Source: Desulfobacula sp.
Lineage (GTDB): Bacteria; Desulfobacterota; Desulfobacteria; Desulfobacterales; Desulfobacteraceae
Assembly (NCBI GenBank): GCA_013792075.1
Contig: VMSR01000072.1
Location: forward strand, 1 to 64,000
Length of the DNA stretch: 64,000 bases
Direction: 5' to 3'
This document shows, in pieces, positions 1-8,105 of this stretch. Position 1 is the first letter of the stretch. Every line of letters starts with the position of its first letter. A program made the position numbers and the translations under genes. The notes beneath the pieces are model-generated. The model was not told the DNA's origin, did no database searches, and saw only the letters and a program-made list of their open reading frames with translations.

Positions 1-206
1 GAGACGGCGCAACCCGACGGCTGGAAAAAGAAGACGCCATTCCCATGCTCAAGGTCAATAAAAAACTTTACAGGGGAACCAAAATCATGGGAACCATGGC
101 ATCCACCATCCTTCAAAATGATGTGGGCATGTCCAAATTCATGGAAATTGACTCCCAAAACCCGGACAGCCCGAAACAAATCACCCATCAGACCCTGAAC
201 CTGTAA
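1..206 (+). CDS. FapA/DUF342 family protein, C-terminal end (partial)
   Basis: The reading frame is open from the left edge and stops with TAA at 204-206, so only about the last 67 residues are visible. The segment containing KVNKKLYRGTKIMG matches in position and pattern the end of the next gene (KVGKNIRSGTKISG), which is a FapA/DUF342 polymer-forming protein. The two genes are therefore probably tandem paralogues. FapA-type proteins carry a right-handed beta-helix and are usually cell-surface or signalling scaffolds of poorly known function. The start and most of the protein lie outside the window. Confidence 0.6.
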   Translation, partial: DGATRRLEKEDAIPMLKVNKKLYRGTKIMGTMASTILQNDVGMSKFMEIDSQNPDSPKQITHQTLNL

Positions 207-258
207 CCGGAAACCATAGAAAGGAGACATTCCCGTCGAAAAACGCGATCTCAAAATA

Positions 259-2682
259 TTGGTGATTGAAGCCGTGGAATCCATGAGGTCCAGGCTGGAG
301 GCCCTCCTGACAGCCAGGGGGTTTGAGGTCCACTGCTTTGACACCTCGGCCGCAGGCCTTGGGGCTCTGAAAGAGGCCGGAAGCGCTCCCTATGCCCTGA
401 TCCTCTCAAGCTATGCCATGCCGAAAATGAAGGGGGACCAGATTCTGTTGAAGGCCAGGGAGGCATCTCCTGAAACCCTCCGCATTCTCATGGCAGATGC
501 AGCCTATCTGGAAACCATGGTTTCCGCCATCAATACGGCCCAGATCCATTCCTGCCTTACCCTGCCCTTTGAGGACGAAGACCTGATCGGCCAGGTCGAA
601 AACTGCTGCCAGCAATATCAGGCAGCCCTGAAATCAAAAAATTTACTCAAAATCACCCATCGCCAGAACAAACAATTGTTCCAGATCGCCAGCAATTTCA
701 AACGCCAGGAAGCCTTGGATCTGGCCCAGATGGAAAAGCGCAAAAAACAGATCCGAATTCTGGAATCAAAACTGGCTGCCGAAAAAAAAAGTATCAACCC
801 GGACAAAATTGTTTCCCTTCAGGAGATTCTGGAATCAAAGGGAGTTGAATTGTCTTCCAGGGGGCTGGGTGCGGAATTTATACGGATGAAAGATCAAATC
901 AAACTGATTCTTGAGACCGCAGCCTTCCGGCACGCTATTGAGCTGAACCCGCTGTATTACAGGGATATGCTTTACCGGGCCGGCCAGGAAAAACAATTTG
1001 TAGACCTGACCCAATCCCTTTTACCGGCTATTCAGATGCTGCTCCACCAGAGCACTGCTGCCGGGATGAACCTGTTTGGAAAAGAATTTCAACAATATCT
1101 GGACAAACACCTCCAGCTGACCCTCTCCCCGGACAGGTCCCAGGCCTCTATCCACATCAAACAATCAGACCCCCGGATCCTGGACCTGACCCTTATCAAG
1201 TCTTTTTTATTCTGGCACACTATCACCCATGGCATTCAAGATGATATGGCCATAAATTCCTGGCTCTCCTCGGCCTCTCCTGAAGGCAAACCCTTTGTCA
1301 TTGCCCAGGGCACGGCGCCTGTCCTGCCCGAAGACGCCGTCATTAAATACCATTTTCCCACAGATTTTCGCCATATCGGCAAGGTCAGCGAAGATGGCAG
1401 CATCAATTTCAGGGACAGGGGAGAAATCCCCTTTGCAAAAGAGAATGCATTTCTGGCGGCCAGAATTCCCCCGAAAAAGGGAACCCCCGGCATTGATGTA
1501 ACCGGCCATGAAATTTTGGTGCGAGAGCCTATGGACAGAGCCTTTGAAGCAGGCCCCGGCACAAGGCTTTCCGAGGATGGAAACAAAATATATGCCCAGA
1601 TTGACGGCCAGCCCCACCTGGACGCCATGGGCAAGGTCACCATCTGCCCGGAGCTGAAAATCAAAGGGGATCTGGGATTTGAAACAGGAAATGTTATATT
1701 TGACGGAAATGTTGTGGTGGAAGGGGTTGTCAAACAGGGGTTCAAGGTAAAAGGGGCCTCTTTGACCGCCAAAGCAATAGAAGGGGCTGAAATTGACTTG
1801 ACCGGGGATCTGAATGTCTCTTTCGGGATAGTGGATACCAAACTGGTCAAGGTAAAAGGATCGGTCCAGGCCAAATACATTCACAATTCAACGATCAATG
1901 CCTTTGGCGATCTCATCGTTCAACGGGAAATCATGGATTCAATCATCCATCTTTCAGGGGCCTGCATCAATACCAACGGGGTCATAATCGCCTCCCGGAT
2001 ATCGGCCAACATGGGCATAGATGCGGGAACCATAGGAACAGACGCCTCCAGTCCGGCAAAACTTATTGTGGGGGTGGATGAACACACCAACACCCTTGTG
2101 GCAGGGGTGGACGCCGAAATGAAGGGCCATTTTGAGGCGGCAGCCCTCTTGAAAAAAGAAATTTCAGCCCTTGAAACAGAAGACCAGGCCCTCCATGGGG
2201 AAATATCACAACATGCCCATGTTCAGGACCGGGCCCAATTGGAATTGCGAAAAATAGAAAGCAAAATAGGTGACCTGAAAGCCTCGGGAAATATGGCCGC
2301 CTACCAGAAAGTAAAAAAGGTGGCAAGCCAGCTTAAAATAGATGCCGCCCAGGCAGAAGAAAAAATAACCCGCCAATTTGAACGCCAGGATGCCATTGCC
2401 CTGGAAATTCACCAAAAGCAAAAGAGGATCAAAGAATTTGAAACCCTGAATCTGGCCCTGGCCGATGAAAAAAAGCGCCTTTTGGAGTTTACCGCCAGAA
2501 AAACACCCCTGGCCCAGGTGAAGGTGGGCAAAAACATCCGGTCCGGCACAAAGATATCCGGCCCCAATGCCGCCATTACCCTGTACACCCCCGACACTCG
2601 GTGCAGGATAATGGAGATAAAGAACACTGCCGATTCGGCCAATGGAATGGTCTATTACGAAATGAAACTAGGGGCCTACTGA
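259..2682 (+). CDS. Pseudo-receiver fused to FapA/DUF342 beta-helix protein
   Basis: The protein (807 aa from the TTG at 259) begins with a receiver-like fold (about 1-120) that lacks every key residue: the acidic pair is EA, the phosphoacceptor Asp is Ser51 (LILSSYAMP) and the switch Lys before Pro is Leu102. A coiled-coil stretch follows, then a FapA/DUF342 beta-helix around residues 360-620, a long coiled coil (about 620-760) and a short C-terminal beta domain like that of the preceding gene. The start is unclear: homology begins with codons at 235-258 (KRDLKI), and the AAGGAG at 221-226 points there, but no ATG, GTG or TTG occurs between it and 259. It may be a non-enzymatic scaffold that takes part in signalling by binding rather than phosphorylation; the partner is unknown. 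Confidence 0.75.
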   Translation: MVIEAVESMRSRLEALLTARGFEVHCFDTSAAGLGALKEAGSAPYALILSSYAMPKMKGDQILLKAREASPETLRILMADAAYLETMVSAINTAQIHSCLTLPFEDEDLIGQVENCCQQYQAALKSKNLLKITHRQNKQLFQIASNFKRQEALDLAQMEKRKKQIRILESKLAAEKKSINPDKIVSLQEILESKGVELSSRGLGAEFIRMKDQIKLILETAAFRHAIELNPLYYRDMLYRAGQEKQFVDLTQSLLPAIQMLLHQSTAAGMNLFGKEFQQYLDKHLQLTLSPDRSQASIHIKQSDPRILDLTLIKSFLFWHTITHGIQDDMAINSWLSSASPEGKPFVIAQGTAPVLPEDAVIKYHFPTDFRHIGKVSEDGSINFRDRGEIPFAKENAFLAARIPPKKGTPGIDVTGHEILVREPMDRAFEAGPGTRLSEDGNKIYAQIDGQPHLDAMGKVTICPELKIKGDLGFETGNVIFDGNVVVEGVVKQGFKVKGASLTAKAIEGAEIDLTGDLNVSFGIVDTKLVKVKGSVQAKYIHNSTINAFGDLIVQREIMDSIIHLSGACINTNGVIIASRISANMGIDAGTIGTDASSPAKLIVGVDEHTNTLVAGVDAEMKGHFEAAALLKKEISALETEDQALHGEISQHAHVQDRAQLELRKIESKIGDLKASGNMAAYQKVKKVASQLKIDAAQAEEKITRQFERQDAIALEIHQKQKRIKEFETLNLALADEKKRLLEFTARKTPLAQVKVGKNIRSGTKISGPNAAITLYTPDTRCRIMEIKNTADSANGMVYYEMKLGAY

Positions 2683-2697
2683 CCGGAAAGGGTCCTC

Positions 2698-3966
2698 CTA
2701 TTTGCCGGGCAGGGTAATGGTAAAGCAGGTGCCCTTGCCCATTTGGCTGTCAACCTCAATTTTTCCCTTGTGCTCTTTGATGATATTATAGGCGATGTTC
2801 ATGCCAAGCCCGGTACCCTTGCCAACCGCCTTGGTGGTAAAAAAAGGATCAAAAATTTTGGACAGATTTTCCGGTAAAATGCCGGAGCCGGTATCGGAAA
2901 TCGTAATTTTCACATCCTTTCCTTCAACAAAGGTTTTGATGCGGATTTCACCTTTTTCCAAAATAGCCTGGGCGGCATTGATAATGATATTCATAAAGAC
3001 CTGGTTCAATTTCTGGGGCCAGGCCTCAACCATGGGAATCTGACCGAAATCCTTTGTCACAACTGCTTTGTATTTGACCTCGTTTGCCACGACATTCAGG
3101 GTGGATTCCAACCCTTTGTTCACATCCATGAGCATCTGCTTGTCATTGCCCGGGTGGGCAAAATTTTTCAAATCCGCCACAATTTTACCCACCCGGGAGG
3201 TGCCCTCGGCGCAATCTTTGAGCAATTCAGGAATGTCTTCTTTCAGATACTCAATTTCAATCTTTTCCTCAAACTGGAGAATCGTGTCCAGAAGAGTTTT
3301 GACCGTCCCAGGGCCGCTGTCTGCCCCGGCCTTTCCCAGGGCGGCTGCCAGGACCTGGTAATGACCCAGCAGGGTATTATAGTCTTTGAGATAATCGGAA
3401 AGCGCCTCCAGGTTGCTGCCGACAAAACCGATGGGGTTGTTGATCTCGTGGGCCACGCCTGCCGCCAGCTGGCCGATGGAGGCCATCTTTTCAGACTGCA
3501 TGGCCTGGGCCTGGGTCTCCTTTAACGCCTGGAGGGTCTCATCTAATTTTTTATTTTTTACCAAAAGCGTTTCCTGGAGCGCGTGGTGCCGGCTTTCCAA
3601 ACTGGTGATCCGTTCCCCGCTTTTGATCCGGGACCTGAGTTCGTCGGGTTTAAATGGCTTGATAATATAATCATCGGCTCCTGCATCAAACACTTCCACA
3701 AGGTCGGTTGTCTTATCCTTTGCCGTCAGCAGAATGATATAAGAATAGGTTTTTTTATCGGATTTCCGGATTCTTCTGCACAATTCAAGCCCGTCCATTT
3801 CCGGCATCATCCAGTCGGAAATAACCATATCCGGTTCATGTTCCTGAAAGGCCTCCCATGCCTGCTGCCCGTTTTCAGCAACAATGACCTCATGTCCGAT
3901 TTTGGTTACCGCTTTTTTGACCAGAAGCCTTGAAACAAAATCATCTTCTGCAATCAGTATTTTCAT
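2698..3966 (-). CDS. Receiver-histidine kinase (REC-HisKA-HATPase)
   Basis: 422 aa. An intact N-terminal receiver has EDD, phosphoacceptor Asp51 (VISDWMMP) and Lys103. A coiled-coil linker (about 115-160) leads to a dimerisation domain with His173 in AHEINNP and then a HATPase with N, G1 (DTGSG) and G2 (GKGTGLGM) boxes. There are no membrane segments, so it is a cytosolic kinase whose activity is probably gated by phosphorylation of its own receiver. It is the last gene of a minus-strand operon and overlaps the hybrid kinase upstream by 4 bp, which suggests translational coupling and membership of one phosphorelay. The output is unknown. Confidence 0.85.
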   Translation of the reverse strand: MKILIAEDDFVSRLLVKKAVTKIGHEVIVAENGQQAWEAFQEHEPDMVISDWMMPEMDGLELCRRIRKSDKKTYSYIILLTAKDKTTDLVEVFDAGADDYIIKPFKPDELRSRIKSGERITSLESRHHALQETLLVKNKKLDETLQALKETQAQAMQSEKMASIGQLAAGVAHEINNPIGFVGSNLEALSDYLKDYNTLLGHYQVLAAALGKAGADSGPGTVKTLLDTILQFEEKIEIEYLKEDIPELLKDCAEGTSRVGKIVADLKNFAHPGNDKQMLMDVNKGLESTLNVVANEVKYKAVVTKDFGQIPMVEAWPQKLNQVFMNIIINAAQAILEKGEIRIKTFVEGKDVKITISDTGSGILPENLSKIFDPFFTTKAVGKGTGLGMNIAYNIIKEHKGKIEVDSQMGKGTCFTITLPGK

Positions 3967-6287
3967 ACCTCACTCCATTTAATCGTGTTTACATATTCTT
4001 TAAACCGGCCCGATTCATTTTCCAATTGCGTGATCCTGTTTCCAGCCAGGCCCAGGTCACCGGCCTCCCCCATTGTTTCAATGGCCTGGGCAGCCTCTTT
4101 GATCGTGTCCGCCCCCATATTGCCCGATGATCCTTTCAAAGACTGGGCCGCTGTGATCACCGCCTCTGTATCTTTTTTGAACACAGCTTTCCGGATGGCC
4201 TCTATCTTTTCGGGGAGGGTTGCCACAAATTCATTTACCAGCATTTCAAGAAACTTTTTGTCGTCCATTGCCCTTTCAAGGGCAACCTTAAGATTGAACA
4301 CAATCCCCTGGTTTTTTTTTGATTTTATCCGGGAATACCCGCCCACATGGGCCCTTAAAAACCCTTCATTTTGCCAGGTCCAGGTTTCGATTGCCTTGAT
4401 CAAATCGGCAGGAAGTATCGGTTTTGACAGGCATGCGTCCATGGATACCCGATGCAGCCCCTTTGCCTGATTCTCCCCTGGGTTTTCGGCCATGGCAATA
4501 ATGGGAACCCAACCCATTTTTTCTTGTTTTTCATACTGGCGCATGGTTTGAACCATGTCCATACTTGACGACAGGTCAATATCCAGAAGAACCAGATTGT
4601 AAGCGCCTGTCTGAAATGCCTTAAAAGCGCTGCCCAGATCTGTTTTTGAGGTTGCGCTATACCCTGATTTGTTCAGGATATTAAGGATGGATTTCCGGAT
4701 GGCCCGGCCGGATTCGACCAAAAGAATCTTGACCTGCTGCTTTTTATTCTCCTGTAAAAGATGCCGGGTGATCATCTGCTTTTGGCCCCGATATTTAACC
4801 GCCATGGCGGTGGCAATACAATCATAGAGTTCCGAAGGTTTGATGGGTTTGGAAAGATATCCGTTCAGCCCCAGCTTCCTGAGTCTTACCACATCTCCTG
4901 GTTTTCCCAAAGATGCCAGCATTATAATAAGAATATCCATGGCCCAGGGAAACCCCATTATTGTCTTGGCCAGCAACTCGCCCCCCATTCCCGGCAGGTC
5001 CATGTTCAACACGATGATATCAAAGGGCGGATTCTTGTCGGTGGCGCCCTTTAATTTTTCAAGGGCAGCTTCCGGGGTGTCGGCCTCGTCAAACAGGCAG
5101 TCCCAATCTTTGCTCAGGGTTTTAAACACCCGACGATCCATTGGATTTTCATCCACCAGCAAAATTTTTTTACCCTGAAAAGATACGGGAACCGCAATCT
5201 TTTTTTTAACCCCAACAGCCTGTTTATCAAAAGAGAGGGTGAAAAAAAAAGTGCTCCCTTTGCCCGGCAGACTTTTGACCTCAATGGCACTGCCCATCAG
5301 CTGAACCAGTCTATTTGAAATACTGAGTCCAAGACCCGACCCCCCGTATTTACGGGTGGCTGACCCATCCGCCTGTACAAAAGAATCAAATATCGACTGG
5401 ATCTGATCGGCGGCAATCCCGATCCCCGTGTCAATGACCTCAAACAGGATATCAGCGGTCTGGTCATCTTCTCTTTCAAGAAAAATATTGACCTTTATCC
5501 CCCCTTTTTCCGTGAACTTAACAGCATTGGAACAAAGGTTGACCAATACCTGGCGCAGGTGCCCGGGATCTCCCACCAGCAGGGAGGGAACAAGCTGATG
5601 GACGATGAGGCTAAACCTTAATCCCTTTTCCGCAGATTTCAGCCCCATGGGGGCGGTTATGGTTTCAGCCAGGGTCCGCAAATCAAATCCAATGTGGTCG
5701 CAGTCCACTTTTCCCGCCTGGATCCTCGAATAATCCAGCATGTCATTGACCACAGCCATGAGGGAAGTTGCACTTTTTTGCAAAATTTCCAAGAACTCCT
5801 GCTGTTCCTCATCCAGCCGGGTAGCCAGCAAAAGGTCAAGCATTCCCATGATATGGTTCATGGGGGTTCTGACCTCATGGCTGATATTGGAGAGGAATTG
5901 TCCTTTGGCCCGGTTTGCCGCCTGGGCCTCCTGCCGGGACGCTACCAGATCACTTATATCCTGGAGGGTGACAACCATTCCGTCAAAAGTATCGGTCTCA
6001 TCTTTTAGGGGTGCGGCACTCAACCTCACATGGATCATCTGCCCATGCTTTGTTGTCCGTCGGGTTTCCATACCGGAAACAGTTTGCCCTGCCAAAACTC
6101 TGGCAACTGCTTGTCCGGTCAGTGATGCCTGATCTTCTGGGACAAAGTCAATCCGTTTGCCCAGAAGTTCCCGGCGCTGCCAGCCGAATACCCGTTCAAA
6201 CCCGGAATTTACATAGGTTGCCAACCCGTTCTTATCGTATACGACAATGGGCTCTGCACAGGTTTCGATTATGGTTTCAAGTTTCAT
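3963..6287 (-). CDS. Hybrid sensor kinase PAS-HisKA-HATPase-REC-REC-HPt
   Basis: 774 aa, cytosolic. Order: PAS (about 1-118), HisKA with His137 (SHEVRTPMN), HATPase (about 245-355), receiver 1 (about 373-495), receiver 2 (about 518-635), HPt (about 665-765). Two relay residues are replaced. Receiver 1 has Asn429 where the phosphoacceptor Asp should be (VLNMDLPGM). The HPt has Gln715 in AAQSLKGSSGN where the family has His. Receiver 2 keeps Asp570 (VLLDIDL) but lacks the usual Pro four residues later. The kinase core looks intact, so it can probably autophosphorylate, but the canonical terminal step to a partner cannot run through this HPt. It overlaps its neighbours on both sides by 4 bp. Confidence 0.85.
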   Translation of the reverse strand: MKLETIIETCAEPIVVYDKNGLATYVNSGFERVFGWQRRELLGKRIDFVPEDQASLTGQAVARVLAGQTVSGMETRRTTKHGQMIHVRLSAAPLKDETDTFDGMVVTLQDISDLVASRQEAQAANRAKGQFLSNISHEVRTPMNHIMGMLDLLLATRLDEEQQEFLEILQKSATSLMAVVNDMLDYSRIQAGKVDCDHIGFDLRTLAETITAPMGLKSAEKGLRFSLIVHQLVPSLLVGDPGHLRQVLVNLCSNAVKFTEKGGIKVNIFLEREDDQTADILFEVIDTGIGIAADQIQSIFDSFVQADGSATRKYGGSGLGLSISNRLVQLMGSAIEVKSLPGKGSTFFFTLSFDKQAVGVKKKIAVPVSFQGKKILLVDENPMDRRVFKTLSKDWDCLFDEADTPEAALEKLKGATDKNPPFDIIVLNMDLPGMGGELLAKTIMGFPWAMDILIIMLASLGKPGDVVRLRKLGLNGYLSKPIKPSELYDCIATAMAVKYRGQKQMITRHLLQENKKQQVKILLVESGRAIRKSILNILNKSGYSATSKTDLGSAFKAFQTGAYNLVLLDIDLSSSMDMVQTMRQYEKQEKMGWVPIIAMAENPGENQAKGLHRVSMDACLSKPILPADLIKAIETWTWQNEGFLRAHVGGYSRIKSKKNQGIVFNLKVALERAMDDKKFLEMLVNEFVATLPEKIEAIRKAVFKKDTEAVITAAQSLKGSSGNMGADTIKEAAQAIETMGEAGDLGLAGNRITQLENESGRFKEYVNTIKWSEV

Positions 6288-7480
6288 TTCATCCGCAGGC
6301 TATCCCGCCACAAGGGAATTCTTTTGGTTCGGTCATATTGATCCAGGTAATCGGTATCCACTCCGGTCAATTTGTCCCATCCACCGGACATCATCTGTTC
6401 GTGGTGCTCCATGAGATTTGCCACATGGACCAGGCCGCAAAGATCAAACCCTTTGACGATGCTGGCAGACGGGCTGTGGTGGAATGCCACCCCCTCGACA
6501 ATATTATCAGGTAGCCCCCATAACCCCAGCAGATATGCGCCGACCTGGGCATGGGTCACGCCCAGGATTTTAAGCTCCGCCCCGTGGACAGGCACCTGGT
6601 TTTCCTTTACATAGGCCATAACCTCACGGTATTCGTCCGGGAAATTGTCTGCCAGAAGCAGTCGGCCCAGATCGTGAAGAATTCCGGCAATCATGGCATT
6701 GTCGGATTCTTCCTTGGTCATGTTTTCAAGAATCGCAATCTTTTTGGCAATGGCGCCGGTCTGGACACAATGATCGTATATTTTGGATACCGGCAAAAGG
6801 GACATGGTGGTTTCCCGAAATTTGGCAAATACTTCAATACTCAATATAAGGGTTTTCACCACATCAATCCCCAGGAGCACAACCGCCTCCATTGGGGTGG
6901 ACACATGCCGGGGCATGCCGAAAAACGAAGAATTTACCAATTGAAGTATCTTGGCCGTCATCCCGACATCCATTGAAATTATAGCCCCCACACTTGCGGC
7001 AGAAGCATCCTTTGAATTGAGTTCCGCCATGATTCGCGTATACAGGGCGGGCAGGATGGGCATGGTATCAATCCCGGAGATGACATATTGAAGGGATTTT
7101 TTATTGAGGGTATCCCGCAGGTAACAGGCCCGTGTAACAGCATCTATGAGTGCCTGTTTCTCACAGGGTTTGGAAAGATATTGATGGGCGGACTTTACGG
7201 TCTTCATGATCATTTCCTGGTCAGAATGACCGGAAAGAATTATCCGGACCATCATGGGATATTTTTCCTGGACCTTCCGGAGCAATTGGGCCCCATCCAT
7301 CAGGGGCATTCTCATATCGGAAATAATCACATCGAACGACTCTTTTTCAAGGCGCTCAAGGGCTGTGGCGGCATCCTCGGCAAATGCCATCTCCCATTGT
7401 TCTCTCAAGGATCTTAAAGTTCTCTGAAGTCCCTTTAAAATATTGGGTTCGTCATCAACAAATAGAATATGCCGTTTCAT
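6284..7480 (-). CDS. Receiver-HDOD domain protein
   Basis: 398 aa from the ATG at 7480, chosen because AAGGA lies seven bases upstream; a GTG six codons earlier is possible. The N-terminal receiver has VDDEP and a phosphoacceptor in IISDMRMP, followed by SGHSD and a KP switch. An HDOD domain follows (about 135-330), with LQLVNSSFFG and ILHDLGRLLL typical of the family, which is related to HD hydrolases but usually not catalytic. HDOD response regulators commonly serve as signalling adaptors. It is the first gene of the three-gene signalling operon and probably receives phosphate from one of the two kinases encoded downstream. Confidence 0.85.
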   Translation of the reverse strand: MKRHILFVDDEPNILKGLQRTLRSLREQWEMAFAEDAATALERLEKESFDVIISDMRMPLMDGAQLLRKVQEKYPMMVRIILSGHSDQEMIMKTVKSAHQYLSKPCEKQALIDAVTRACYLRDTLNKKSLQYVISGIDTMPILPALYTRIMAELNSKDASAASVGAIISMDVGMTAKILQLVNSSFFGMPRHVSTPMEAVVLLGIDVVKTLILSIEVFAKFRETTMSLLPVSKIYDHCVQTGAIAKKIAILENMTKEESDNAMIAGILHDLGRLLLADNFPDEYREVMAYVKENQVPVHGAELKILGVTHAQVGAYLLGLWGLPDNIVEGVAFHHSPSASIVKGFDLCGLVHVANLMEHHEQMMSGGWDKLTGVDTDYLDQYDRTKRIPLWRDSLRMK

Positions 7481-7784
7481 CAATATTTCCTTTTTCACTC
7501 TGTTTGCCGGTAAAAAACAAATACCCGGTCTTTCACTGCCTGGCCAATTCGTCCGGCCGTTCCAATGATCCCAAATTCACAGGTCCGGTCTTTCGCAAAT
7601 AGAGTCGGGCTGGCTCAAGTCCGAATACATCGCACTTTTAAACAACTACTCGACTTCCTGTTTTTATTGTTTTTTAGAGTTTCATCCGAATTATGCCTCA
7701 GTTTAAGAAAATATACCAATTTATTCAAGAACAATTATCTTTAAACGATTCCGGAAGACATAGGCACTCCCTTTGTGTCTTTCA

Positions 7785-8060
7785 GGGCAATCGCATCTAT
7801 ATTTTTAATAACCAGCCTTATACCCGCTCCGGTCGGTGTGCCTTTCTGTCGCTGGATAGGCCAGGGGTGGGTAAGGGGGTGGAATGGCGTAGCTGGACGT
7901 GGTGTCAGGACGACAAAGGCCGCGGCCAGGTCCGCTTCTTTGGTCCTCAAGGACGAGGACCAAAGATTTAATGGAATCCCCCTTGCCCGGCCCTGGACGG
8001 GTTGCAGGGATCATGGACAACTATACCTCTATAAATTACATGCGTTGGCCCTGTTGTGTC
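7785..8060 (+). repeat. Structured repeat, copy A (with 125-nt extra segment)
   Basis: This copy matches 18960-19094 along most of its length. Its ends form imperfect inverted repeats (left from 7785, GGGCAATCGCATCTA; right near 8036-8053). An internal hairpin has arms at 7822-7834 and 7859-7872 with one bulged A and a 24-nt loop at 7835-7858 identical in both copies. Compared with copy B it carries about 125 extra bases (7873-7997), themselves bounded by 19-nt inverted arms (7861-7879 and 7978-7996, 16 of 19 identical) and containing a perfect 11-bp hairpin (7938-7948 with 7955-7965). It could be a structured RNA, a cis-regulator or a MITE-like element; I do not recognise a named family. Confidence 0.75.
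7938..7965 (+). other. Perfect 11-bp hairpin inside repeat copy A
   Basis: CTTTGGTCCTC at 7938-7948 pairs without mismatch with GAGGACCAAAG at 7955-7965 around a 6-nt loop. No T tract follows, so it is not a canonical intrinsic terminator. It sits in the segment that copy B lacks. Confidence 0.7.
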
Positions 8061-8105
8061 TTTTTGGTTGCTCTTTGATTCCGGTGCTGGTAAATCGTAA
8101 GCTCC

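Larger units (their letters stand above)
7481..8105. other. Intergenic region with structured repeat copy A
   Basis: This 625-bp gap lies between divergent genes and I find no convincing coding region in it. Bases 7500-7784 show no recognisable feature beyond a short direct repeat of CCGGTCTTTC (about 7526 and 7583). The second half is occupied by structured repeat copy A, which ends about 45 bases before the MFS gene start. Confidence 0.6.

Noticed and set aside
1207-1884. Long minus-strand frames opposite the FapA gene
   Set aside because: Antisense frames of the beta-helix coding region; no start signal or family resemblance.
7693-7971. Plus-strand frame through structured repeat copy A
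   Set aside because: The corresponding frame in copy B contains a stop codon; the conservation between copies follows RNA pairing rather than codons.
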